Below are positions 56,544 to 64,000 of a DNA stretch of 64,000 nucleotides, piece by piece; the stretch's first letter is position 1, and each line of letters starts with the position of its first letter. The translations under genes were made by a program, and so were the position numbers. The DNA comes from Methylobacterium amylolyticum (GTDB lineage: Bacteria > Pseudomonadota > Alphaproteobacteria > Rhizobiales > Beijerinckiaceae): positions 1 to 64,000 of the forward strand of contig NZ_JAUYZI010000019.1 of assembly GCF_030700245.1 (NCBI RefSeq), read 5' to 3'. The notes under the pieces were generated by a model. That model was not told the origin of the DNA and did not search any database. It saw only the letters and a list, made by a program, of their open reading frames with translations.

Positions 56544-56957
56544 CGGCGGCCTTGTGCGGGCACGCGCGCCCGATCGGGCGGGGCCGGAACCGGCCCTGCG
56601 ATCGGACGCGCGGCGGGAATGTCGTTGAGCCCCGCGTTTACACGCGGGGCCACGCCCGAGACAAGGGTGCGCCGGGGCAGGACAGGATTGCGAATCCGGC
56701 CCGGGTTCCGTCGAGCCGCGCAGGCACGACGGAACCCGGTGCGGCGTCGGGCGACGCGCGCCTTCGACAAGTAAAAATTGCAAATTGCGGCACCTGATGC
56801 AAATGGTCATTGCATCCCCGGCCGGCCCGGCGGCCGGAAGCGGGCAAAATATTTACGGTGTCGGCGATCGGCCGCCCGGTATTCCGAAATGTTCAGCATC
56901 GCGCGCTAGGTATCCGTCGGGCGCGATCCTGGATCGGCGCGGCGGAAGGACATCGCG
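56544..56957. promoter_or_regulatory. Divergent control region of carB and the GGDEF-EAL gene, with a 7-7-7 palindrome
   Basis: GATGCAA at 56796-56802 and TTGCATC at 56810-56816 form a perfect 7-base inverted repeat with a 7-base spacer, in an AT-rich patch (GTAAAAATTGCAAATTGC just before it). It lies about 140 bases upstream of the GGDEF-EAL start. The rest of the 414 bases has no gene; a promoter for carB must also lie here. Confidence 0.45.
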
Positions 56958-58877
56958 ATGCCGTCACGGACCGGAGTGCTCGCGCCGACGCACCAGGATG
57001 CCGAGTTGTCGGTCGCCCAGGTGCGGGCGCTCGAGCGTCAGGTCCCGACCCTGCACGCCATCCTGATCCTGGACGCGGTCGCGGTCGCCTGGACGCATTA
57101 CGGCCTCGCCCCGGTCTGGCTGACGATCGTGCCGCTCTGCGCGCTGCTGGCGACCTGCGTGACCCGCCTGGTGATCTGGCGTCGGAGCCGGGGGCGGCCG
57201 CTCGACGGGCCGAAAGCGCTGCGGCGGCTGCGCAGCACCCGGCTCCTCACCGGCATCCTCGGGTGCGGCTTCTCCGCCTGGGCGCTCGCGCTGACGCGCT
57301 ACGGCGACGCGACGACCAACATGCACGTGCTGTTCTTCCTGACGATCACGATGATCGCGTGCATCTTCTGCCTGCTCCACCTGCGCTCGGCGGCGCTCAT
57401 CCTCGTGGCCATCGCCCTGCCGCTGACGGTCTATTTCCTGTGCATCCCGCACGCGGCGGTCCGCGCGACGGCCTTCAATTACGCCGGTGTCGTCGTGGTG
57501 ATGCTGTTCATGCAGTCGGTCTGCTACGCGGATTTCTGCCGCCTCGTCCGGTTGAGCAACGAGAACGAGATCCTCGCGCACACGGACGCGCTGACCGGAC
57601 TGCCGAACCGCCGCTCCTTCTTCTCGCGTCTTGAGGACCGCATCCGGCCGGCGAGCGGCGAGGGTGCCTTCGCGGTGGCGGTGATCGATCTCGACGGGTT
57701 CAAGCCCGTCAACGACACCCTCGGCCACCACGCCGGGGACGCGGTCCTGCGCGAGGTCGGCCATCGGCTGGAGGAGGCGCTCGCCGGGCGCGGCTGGGCC
57801 GCCCGGCTCGGCGGCGACGAGTTCGGGCTGATCCTCGACGGCGACCCGGATCTCGACGCGCTCGGCCGCGAGATCTGCGCGATCCTGCGCCGGCCCTACA
57901 TGCTGCGCGACGCGACGGCGCAGATCGGTGCCTCGATCGGCATCGCGCGGTTCACGAGCGCCGGCCTGTCTGCCGAGCAACTGGTCGAGCAGGCGGATTG
58001 CGCCCTGTACCATGCCAAGGCGCACCGGCGCGGGGCCACCGTCTGCTTCGCGCCCGAGCACGAGGTGCGGCAGCGTCGGCACGCGGCGGTGGAGCAGGCC
58101 CTGCGCCGCGCGGATCTCGAAGCCGAGTTCACCCTCGTCTACCAGCCGATCGTCGATACCGCCGAGAACCGGGTCGAGGCCTACGAAGCCCTGGCGCGGT
58201 GGACCAGCCCGACGCTGGGCGCGGTCTCGCCGGCGGATTTCATCCCCGTCGCCGAGCGGGCGGGGCTCGTGCAGGATCTGACCCGCAGCCTGCTGCGCCG
58301 GGCGCTCGCGGACCTGCGCGGGTGGCCGGCCGGGACCGGCCTCTCGTTCAACCTGTCCGCGCAGGACATCGCGTCGCCCGAGAACCTGGCGGCCCTCAGC
58401 GGGCTGATCCGCACCGCGGGCGTGGCGCCCGAGCGGATCATCCTCGAAGTCACCGAGACGGGCCTGATGCGCGATCTGGGCGACGCCCGGGAGGCCCTGC
58501 TCGCGCTGAAGGACCTCGGCGTCCAGATCGCGCTCGACGATTTCGGCACCGGCTATTCGAGCCTGAGCTACATCCACCGGCTGCCGATCGACCGGATCAA
58601 GATCGACCGCAGCTTCGTGACCAGCCTGCGCGACGACGCGACCTCGGCCGACATCGTGCGCTCGGTCGTGGATCTCGCCCGCAACCTGCGGCTGCGCTGC
58701 GTGGTGGAGGGGGTGGAGACGGCCGAGGAGTTCCGGACCCTGCGCGCGATCGGCTGCCGCTCCATGCAGGGCTACCTGTTCCACGGCCCGGTCCCGGCCC
58801 GTCTGGTGCCGTCCGCGGGCGAGGCCGTCCTGCGCACGCTCGGCGGGATGGCCGACCGGCTGCCCTCGGCGGCCTGA
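56958..58877 (+). CDS. Membrane-bound GGDEF-EAL cyclic-di-GMP enzyme
   Basis: A 639-residue protein. The first 200 residues hold about five to six membrane helices (MHVLFFLTITMIACIFCLL, AALILVAIALPLTVYFLCIP). The GGDEF domain starts AHTDALTGLPNRRSFF and has ARLGGDEFGLIL intact at about 283-294. The EAL domain has YEALARW near 410, FNLSAQDIASPENL, IILEVTETGLM and LDDFGTGYSSLSYIHRLPIDRIKIDRSFV, all catalytic features kept. Both synthesis and breakdown of c-di-GMP are possible. No periplasmic MHYT, CACHE or PAS sensor domain is seen. GGAAGGA precedes the ATG. Confidence 0.94.
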   Translation: MPSRTGVLAPTHQDAELSVAQVRALERQVPTLHAILILDAVAVAWTHYGLAPVWLTIVPLCALLATCVTRLVIWRRSRGRPLDGPKALRRLRSTRLLTGILGCGFSAWALALTRYGDATTNMHVLFFLTITMIACIFCLLHLRSAALILVAIALPLTVYFLCIPHAAVRATAFNYAGVVVVMLFMQSVCYADFCRLVRLSNENEILAHTDALTGLPNRRSFFSRLEDRIRPASGEGAFAVAVIDLDGFKPVNDTLGHHAGDAVLREVGHRLEEALAGRGWAARLGGDEFGLILDGDPDLDALGREICAILRRPYMLRDATAQIGASIGIARFTSAGLSAEQLVEQADCALYHAKAHRRGATVCFAPEHEVRQRRHAAVEQALRRADLEAEFTLVYQPIVDTAENRVEAYEALARWTSPTLGAVSPADFIPVAERAGLVQDLTRSLLRRALADLRGWPAGTGLSFNLSAQDIASPENLAALSGLIRTAGVAPERIILEVTETGLMRDLGDAREALLALKDLGVQIALDDFGTGYSSLSYIHRLPIDRIKIDRSFVTSLRDDATSADIVRSVVDLARNLRLRCVVEGVETAEEFRTLRAIGCRSMQGYLFHGPVPARLVPSAGEAVLRTLGGMADRLPSAA

Positions 58878-58886
58878 CGCGGCCGC

Positions 58887-59264
58887 TCAGAACCCGGCGT
58901 TGAGGGCCGCCACCGCCCGGTCGATCGACAGGTAGAACACGCCGAACGCCACCACCGCCGCGGCGGCGAACTCCACCGTCACGTTCGGCAGCGTCTGGGC
59001 GCGGCGCAGGGCCTCGCGGCCGGCGACGATCGAGATCCAGGCGAGCGCCAGCACGGCGGGCATGGCGAACAAGTAGGAGACGGTGCTCTCGACCCGGTCG
59101 ACGCCGCCCGCGGGGTCGATCAGGGCGCGGATGTTGCGCACCCAGGGCGCGTAGAGCGCGGCGTAGAGGGCCGTCAGCCACGCGAGGGCGGTCGCCACGC
59201 CGAGATGGAAGGCGAAGGCACGGTGCAGGCGGGTGAAATCGTCGCGCGCGCCGTTGGCAATCAT
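58887..59264 (-). CDS. Small membrane protein of unknown function
   Basis: A 125-residue protein with three hydrophobic segments (FHLGVATALAWLTALYAALY, YLFAMPAVLALAWISIVAG, FAAAAVVAFGVFYLSIDRAV). The ATG at 59262-59264 is chosen. No family recognised. It is convergent with the GGDEF-EAL gene, ending 9 bases beyond it. Confidence 0.6.
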   Translation of the reverse strand: MIANGARDDFTRLHRAFAFHLGVATALAWLTALYAALYAPWVRNIRALIDPAGGVDRVESTVSYLFAMPAVLALAWISIVAGREALRRAQTLPNVTVEFAAAAVVAFGVFYLSIDRAVAALNAGF

Positions 59265-59386
59265 CGAGGAATCCCCCACCGCATCCGCCGGCGACCTCAC
59301 GGATCGAGTCGCCGTTCACGGACCGTGGCGCGGGATTAGCCGTCCGAATCTGGGGTTTTTATGGCCCCGATGCGGCGCGGCGCGGC

Positions 59387-60628
59387 TCAGGCCTGCGCGG
59401 CCGCCTCCGGCTCCCGCGAGCGCATCAGCGCCACGAAGCGCTCGAACAGGTAGTGGCTGTCGCGGGGCCCGGGGGAGGCCTCGGGGTGGTGCTGCACCGA
59501 GAAGGCCGGGCGGTCGGTGAGCGACAGGCCGCAATTCGAGCCGTCGAACAGCGACACGTGGGTCTCGACCGCGCTGTCGGGCAGGCTCGCCGGATCGACG
59601 GCGAAGCCGTGGTTCATCGACACGATCTCGACCTTGCCGGTAGTCTTGTCCTTGACTGGGTGGTTCGCGCCGTGGTGGCCCTGGCCCATCTTCACCGTGC
59701 GGCCGCCGAGCGCCAGCCCCATGAGCTGGTGCCCGAGGCAGATGCCGAAGGTCGGAACCTTCTTGTCGAGCAGTTCGCGGATCACCGGCACCGCGTAGGC
59801 GCCCGTGGCTGCGGGGTCGCCGGGGCCGTTCGAGAGGAACACCCCGTCCGGGTTGAGGGCGAGGATGTCGGCGGCGCTGGTGGTGGCCGGCACCACCGTC
59901 ACGTCGCATCCCTGTTCGGCCAGCAGCCGCAGGATGTTGCGCTTCACGCCGTAGTCGATGGCGACGACCTTCAGGCCCGCGCCGGGCGCCCGGCTGCCGT
60001 AGCCGCCCTCCAGCGCCCACACCGTCTGCGACCACTGCGACATCTCGCGGCTGGTGACCGGCGGCACGAGGTCGAGGCCCTCCATCGGCGCCAGCGCCCC
60101 GGCCCGCGCCTTGAGCGCCTCGCGGTCGAACCGGCCCTGGGGATCGTTGGCGATCACCGCGTTCGGCATGCCGTGGTCGCGGATCCGGGCGGTCAGCGCC
60201 CGGGTGTCGATTCCGGTGATGCCGACGATGCCGCGGGCCTTGAGCCACGCGTCGAGATGGGCGGAGGAGCGCCAGTTCGACGGGTTGGTCACCGCCGAGG
60301 CGATCACCGCCCCGCGCACGCCGGAGGCCGGCGCCGCGTCGAGGCTTTCCAAATCCTCGTCGTTGGCGCCGACATTTCCGATATGGGGGAAGGTGAAGGT
60401 GACGATCTGCCCGGCATAGGACGGATCGGTCAGGATCTCCTGGTAGCCGGTCATCGCGGTGTTGAAGCAGACCTCGCCGTCGGCGACGCCCTCGCGGCCG
60501 ATGCCGAAGCCTTCGAGCACCGTGCCGTCGGCGAGCACCAGCAGGGCGGTCGCCACCGGCTCGGACCAGGGCGCGGGCTCGGCGGTCCGGGGCGCGGGCG
60601 CGCTCTCGTCTTGCAGCATGGGGTTCAT
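59387..60628 (-). CDS. carA: Carbamoyl-phosphate synthase, small (glutaminase) subunit
   Basis: A 413-residue subunit that hydrolyses glutamine and channels ammonia to CarB. The N-terminal domain has LVLADGTVLEGFGIG and VCFNTAMTGYQEILTDPSYAGQIVTFTFPHIGN. The class I glutaminase domain has the nucleophile Cys in FGICLGHQLMGLALGG and His/Glu in FSVQHHPEASPGP. Full length. Start at 60628; an ATG three codons downstream is possible. Confidence 0.98.
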   Translation of the reverse strand: MNPMLQDESAPAPRTAEPAPWSEPVATALLVLADGTVLEGFGIGREGVADGEVCFNTAMTGYQEILTDPSYAGQIVTFTFPHIGNVGANDEDLESLDAAPASGVRGAVIASAVTNPSNWRSSAHLDAWLKARGIVGITGIDTRALTARIRDHGMPNAVIANDPQGRFDREALKARAGALAPMEGLDLVPPVTSREMSQWSQTVWALEGGYGSRAPGAGLKVVAIDYGVKRNILRLLAEQGCDVTVVPATTSAADILALNPDGVFLSNGPGDPAATGAYAVPVIRELLDKKVPTFGICLGHQLMGLALGGRTVKMGQGHHGANHPVKDKTTGKVEIVSMNHGFAVDPASLPDSAVETHVSLFDGSNCGLSLTDRPAFSVQHHPEASPGPRDSHYLFERFVALMRSREPEAAAQA

Positions 60629-60800
60629 CTCGCTTATCTCGGCGGCATCCGGCGCCTTGCGGGGCGTGCGCGGACGGTCGAGGCGTGGCTTAAGCCAGCG
60701 GCCCGGGTCAGCGTCAATGTGGCGGCAGCGGCCGCGCGGCTCAACACCCGCCGGAAGCAGACCAGACGCCCCGTTTTCGCGCGATCACAGGAATCCCACG

Positions 60801-61265
60801 ATGCAGCTCCGCGAGCGCTTCACCGCCGAGATGAAGGAGGCCATGAAGGCCGGCGACAAGGCGAAGCTCGCCACCGTCCGGATGATCCAGGCCGCCCTGA
60901 AGGACAAGGACATCGAGGCCCGCGGCCTGGGCAAGGATCCGGCCGGCGACGACGAGATCCTGTCGCTCCTCCAGAAGATGATCAAGCAGCGCACCGAATC
61001 GGCCGGCGTCTACGAGCAGGGCGGCCGGCCGGAACTCGCCGCCAACGAGCGCAGCGAGATCGCCATCATCGAGGGCTTCCTGCCCAAGCAGATGGACGAG
61101 GCCGAGACTCGCGCCGCGGTCGAGGCGGCGATCCTGGAGACCGGCGCGGCGGGGCCGAAGGACATGGGCCGGGTGATCGCCGCCCTGAAGGGCACGTTTG
61201 CCGGCCGCATGGATTTCGGGAAGGCGAGCGGGCTGGTGAAGGCGGCGCTCGCGGCGAAGGCGTGA
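60801..61265 (+). CDS. YqeY/GatB-domain protein
   Basis: A 154-residue helical protein (LRERFTAEMKEAMKAGDKAKLATVRMIQAALKDKDIEARG, LLQKMIKQRTESAGVYEQGGRPELAANERSEIAIIEGFLPKQM, MGRVIAALKGTFAGRMDFGKASGLVKAAL). This is the YqeY family, related to the tail domain of the GatB amidotransferase subunit and often found next to dnaG, as here. It probably binds tRNA; the role is not settled. The ATG at 60801 has an AGGAAT ribosome site. Confidence 0.94.
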   Translation: MQLRERFTAEMKEAMKAGDKAKLATVRMIQAALKDKDIEARGLGKDPAGDDEILSLLQKMIKQRTESAGVYEQGGRPELAANERSEIAIIEGFLPKQMDEAETRAAVEAAILETGAAGPKDMGRVIAALKGTFAGRMDFGKASGLVKAALAAKA

Positions 61266-61390
61266 TCCACGTCTTCGGACGTTTCTCCACACAATCCTCG
61301 ACCCGATCGTCCCGCAGCCGTCTCGGCGAAGGACTCCGGTAGGGGCGGCGCGCTATACTCTCGGGTCCCGCAGACGCATCCGCATCGCCC

Positions 61391-63283
61391 GTGCGCTATC
61401 CGCCCCACATCCTCGAAGAGATTCGCGCCCGCCTGCCGGCCTCGGCCGTCGTCGGGCGGCGCGTGCAGTTGAAGAAGGCGGGCCGCGAATGGCGCGGGCT
61501 GTCGCCGTTCAACGCCGAGAAGACCCCGTCCTTCTACGTGAACGACCAGAAGCAGTTCTACCACTGCTTCTCCTCGTCCAAGCACGGGGACATCTTCACC
61601 TTCCTGATGGAGACGGAGGGCCTGAGCTTTCCCGAGGCGGTGGAGCGGCTGGCCGGCGAGGCCGGCGTCAGTCTGCCGGCGCCGACCCCCGAGGCGCGCG
61701 AGACGGAGCGGCGTCGCGCCGGGGCGACCGAGGTCATGGAAATGGCCGCGCGCTGGTTCGAGGAGCGGCTGCGCTCCGGCCAGGGCGCGGAGGCGCGCGC
61801 CTATCTCGACCGCCGCGGCCTGAGCCTCGAAACCCGGAAGAGATTCCGGCTCGGCTACGCGCCGGGGGACCGTTACGCCCTGCGCGATCATCTCGCCGGG
61901 CAGGGGGTCGAGCGCGACCTGATGGTCGAACTCGGCCTGCTCGCCGCGGGCGAGGACGTGGCGGTGCCCTACGATTATTTCCGCGACCGGGTGATGTTCC
62001 CGATCACCGATCTCCGCGGCCGCCCCGTGGCCTTCGGCGGCCGGGCGCTCGCCCAGGAAGTACGGGCCAAGTACCTGAACTCGCCGGAGACGCCGCTCTT
62101 CAGCAAGGGGCGCATGCTCTACAACCTGCACGGGGCGCGCGGGGCCGCGCACGACCGTGGGACGATCATCGCCGTGGAGGGCTACGTCGACGTCATCGCC
62201 ATGACGCTCGCCGGCCACCCGGAGACGGTGGCGCCGCTCGGCACGGCGCTGACCGAGGACCAACTCGCGCTGCTCTGGCGGCACGCCGACGAGCCTATTT
62301 TATGTTTTGACGGCGACAAGGCCGGGCAGAGGGCCGCGTACCGCGCCCTCGATCTGGCGCTGCCGGTGCTGGAGCCGGGCCGCTCACTGCGGATCGCCCT
62401 GCTGCCGGGCGGCCAGGACCCGGACGACCTGTTGCGCTCCGGCGGCCCGGCGGCGATCGACCGCGCCCTCGCGGCGGCGATCCCGCTCTCCGAGCTGCTG
62501 TGGCGGCGCGCCGTCGATTCCGCTCCGGCCGACACTCCCGAGCGCCGGGCCGGCCTCGCGCGGACGCTGCGCGCCACGGTGGCGACGATCCGCGACGAGA
62601 CGGTAAAGCGCTACTACCGCGACGACGTGGAAGAGCGGCTGCGCGGCCTGTCGCCCCGCGCCGCTCGCCCCGCGCCTCAGGGCGGGCGGGGGCCGGCCCG
62701 GCGGCAGGCGCGCTTCGGCGAGCCGGTCTCGCCGCGCATCACCGCCACCCCGAGCGCCTCGGTCACGGCCTCGGCCGGTTTCAGCGGTGCCGCACCGGTG
62801 CGCGAGGCGGTGATCGCCGGCACCCTGCTGGTCCATCCCGAGATGGTCGCCGACATGGCCGACGAGCTGGCCGAGCTGGATTTCGTCGACCCGGACGTGC
62901 GGGCGATCCACGCGATCCTGCTGGCCTGCGTCGCCGAGGACGGGTCGGCGGAGGCCGAGATGGTGCGCGAACGCCTCGCCCGTGCCGGGCTCGACGGCGC
63001 GGCCGGGCGCGTGCTGGCGCTGGCCCGCTCGCGCGACCGCGCGACGCTCGACCCCGGGGCCGACCCGGCGCAGCGGGCGGACGCGCTGCGGCAGGCCATG
63101 ATCTTGCACCGGCAGGCCGGCGCGCTACATAGCGAACTTCGCGAAGCACAACAGGCATTTGCCGAAGATCCGACGGAGGCCAGTTGGGCTTGGCTGCGCG
63201 AGGCGAACGAGCGGTTGGCTGTCGTGATCGCGGCGGAGGCGGAAGCCGAGGCGCCCGCGACGAGCGATGCGAACGCGGCGTGA
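61391..63283 (+). CDS. dnaG: DNA primase DnaG with degraded zinc-ribbon ligands
   Basis: A 630-residue primase that makes RNA primers at the replication fork. The N-terminal zinc-ribbon region reads GREWRGLSPFNAEKTPSFYVND and FYHCFSSSKHGDIF. Compared with the usual C-P-F-H and C-F-x-C, three of four ligands are Ser38, Asn41 and Ser62, with only Cys59 kept. The TOPRIM part has YFRDRVMFPITDLRGRPVAFGGRAL, VAVEGYVDVIAM-like and CFDGDKAGQRAAYRA. A C-terminal helicase-binding region follows. The GTG start at 61391 is used. The dnaG-rpoD order is the common macromolecular-synthesis arrangement. Confidence 0.96.
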   Translation: MRYPPHILEEIRARLPASAVVGRRVQLKKAGREWRGLSPFNAEKTPSFYVNDQKQFYHCFSSSKHGDIFTFLMETEGLSFPEAVERLAGEAGVSLPAPTPEARETERRRAGATEVMEMAARWFEERLRSGQGAEARAYLDRRGLSLETRKRFRLGYAPGDRYALRDHLAGQGVERDLMVELGLLAAGEDVAVPYDYFRDRVMFPITDLRGRPVAFGGRALAQEVRAKYLNSPETPLFSKGRMLYNLHGARGAAHDRGTIIAVEGYVDVIAMTLAGHPETVAPLGTALTEDQLALLWRHADEPILCFDGDKAGQRAAYRALDLALPVLEPGRSLRIALLPGGQDPDDLLRSGGPAAIDRALAAAIPLSELLWRRAVDSAPADTPERRAGLARTLRATVATIRDETVKRYYRDDVEERLRGLSPRAARPAPQGGRGPARRQARFGEPVSPRITATPSASVTASAGFSGAAPVREAVIAGTLLVHPEMVADMADELAELDFVDPDVRAIHAILLACVAEDGSAEAEMVRERLARAGLDGAAGRVLALARSRDRATLDPGADPAQRADALRQAMILHRQAGALHSELREAQQAFAEDPTEASWAWLREANERLAVVIAAEAEAEAPATSDANAA

Positions 63284-63486
63284 GCCCGGTGAGCGGGCGG
63301 CTGTGGCCTCCGCGCACTTGCGGCCATAGTTAACAGTCGGTCAAGCCTCGGGCTTGCATACGGGATTCTGAACACCCCGGTTGCCGGGGCGATTCGGCGG
63401 CACTTCATCCGCAGCACGGCGCCGGGGGCGTGGGGCGGCTCGGTTCGAGCCCCCGCTGGGCGCCGCCTCGAAACAATAGGCTCATC

Positions 63487-64000
63487 ATGGCGACGAAGGC
63501 AACGGAACGGGACGAGACGGACGCTGCTCCCGAGCAGCAGACCGACGGGCCGCTCCTCGACCTGTCGGATGCCGCGGTCAAGCGGATGGTCAAGCTCGCC
63601 AAGAAGCGCGGCTACGTGACCTACGAGGAGGTCAACGAGGTGCTGCCCGAGGGGCAGTCGGACCCCGACCAGCTCGAGGACGTGCTCGCCCAGCTCTCCG
63701 AGATGGGCATCAACGTCGTCGAGGCCGAGGAGACCGACGAGGCCGCCGCGGGCGAGAAGCCGGCGGGCGCCGAGGGCGAGGACGAGGAGGCCGAGGGCGG
63801 CGAGGTGGCCGAGGTCGCCCCCGCGCGCGCCGTCGCGGTGACGACCACCACCAAGGAGCCCACCGACCGCACTGACGATCCCGTGCGGATGTACCTGCGC
63901 GAGATGGGCTCGGTAGAGCTGCTGTCGCGCGAGGGCGAGATCGCCATCGCCAAGCGCATCGAGGCCGGCCGCGAGGCGATGATCGCCGGGCTGTGCGAGA
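63487..64000 (+). CDS. rpoD: RNA polymerase sigma factor RpoD, N-terminal part (cut by window edge)
   Basis: 171 residues of the housekeeping sigma factor before the window ends. Region 1.1 is DLSDAAVKRMVKLAKKRGYVTYEEVNEVLPEGQSDPDQLEDVLAQLSEMGINVVE. An acidic linker follows, then region 1.2, DDPVRMYLREMGSVELLSREGEIAIAKRIEAG. The ATG at 63487 follows the 200-base gap after dnaG, which contains a GC hairpin (CCCCGG 63375-63380 with CCGGGG 63384-63389) but no T-tract. Confidence 0.97.
   Translation, partial: MATKATERDETDAAPEQQTDGPLLDLSDAAVKRMVKLAKKRGYVTYEEVNEVLPEGQSDPDQLEDVLAQLSEMGINVVEAEETDEAAAGEKPAGAEGEDEEAEGGEVAEVAPARAVAVTTTTKEPTDRTDDPVRMYLREMGSVELLSREGEIAIAKRIEAGREAMIAGLCE

Noticed and set aside
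59336-59372. GGGGTTTTTATGGCCCC near the carA 3' end as a terminator
   Set aside because: The T-run is inside the loop and not after the stem on either strand.

Overview
The window is a GC-rich (about 70%) chromosomal segment from an alphaproteobacterium. It is most like Methylobacterium/Methylorubrum (Rhizobiales): MucR/Ros and HWE-kinase regulators, a two-domain Omp25-like barrel protein, a DnaG whose zinc ligands are degraded, split carA/carB, and many small proteins of the kind seen in that group. The assignment rests on gene content and protein character only.

Bases 1-12,000 are an accessory, insertion-scarred region. It opens inside an IS66-family element that has landed in an already frameshifted conserved gene. 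An IS630-type transposase tail follows. Next is an AT-rich KpsM-like polysaccharide export permease with no ATPase gene beside it, transcribed away from a KpsE-like inner-membrane export protein. After a degenerate IS5-type transposase come three further cell-surface or polysaccharide-flavoured genes: two SGNH-hydrolase-like proteins carrying an Asp where the nucleophile Ser is expected, and an FkbM methyltransferase fused to a discoidin-like domain. Long stretches without genes separate them.

Bases 12,000-18,200 hold a MucR regulator, a DUF5993-like/DsbB pair, a candidate small RNA with an anti-Shine-Dalgarno loop, an Omp25-family outer membrane protein with a good terminator, a YidB protein, a Crp/Fnr regulator followed by an HWE histidine kinase, and tRNA-Gly(UCC).

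Bases 18,200-31,100 are mostly biosynthetic. They include a BKACE-family enzyme, aroQ, pyrE-pyrC-amidase, and the branched-chain amino acid genes ilvI-ilvH and ilvC. ilvIH has a well-formed leader: a sigma-70-like promoter, a 16-residue leader peptide with a Leu-Ile-Val run in rare codons, and an intrinsic terminator. ilvH and ilvC are separated by a MazEF toxin-antitoxin pair, a glutathione transferase and a TetR regulator with its own palindromic operator. A PNPOx-fold protein, trans-aconitate methyltransferase and a HAD hydrolase follow.

Bases 31,100-53,000 are conserved housekeeping genes: trpS, an endonuclease III-like protein, an ABC exporter with an iron-box-like palindrome over its start codon, dapF-mtaB, a pseudouridine synthase, ftsY, a VapBC pair, yciB, the cytochrome c maturation genes ccmC-ccmD-ccmG, trmN6/DUF2007, a long-chain polyprenyl diphosphate synthase, a LysR regulator, trxB, an ELM1-like protein and greA. 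Several conserved hypotheticals are interspersed.

Bases 53,000-64,000 carry carB, a membrane-bound GGDEF-EAL protein, carA, a YqeY protein, dnaG and the first part of rpoD, which continues beyond the window. Tight 4-base overlaps (dapF/mtaB, trpS/HAD, ccmD/ccmG, DUF2007/trmN6, vapB/vapC, DUF5993/dsbB) show that many of these genes are translationally coupled.
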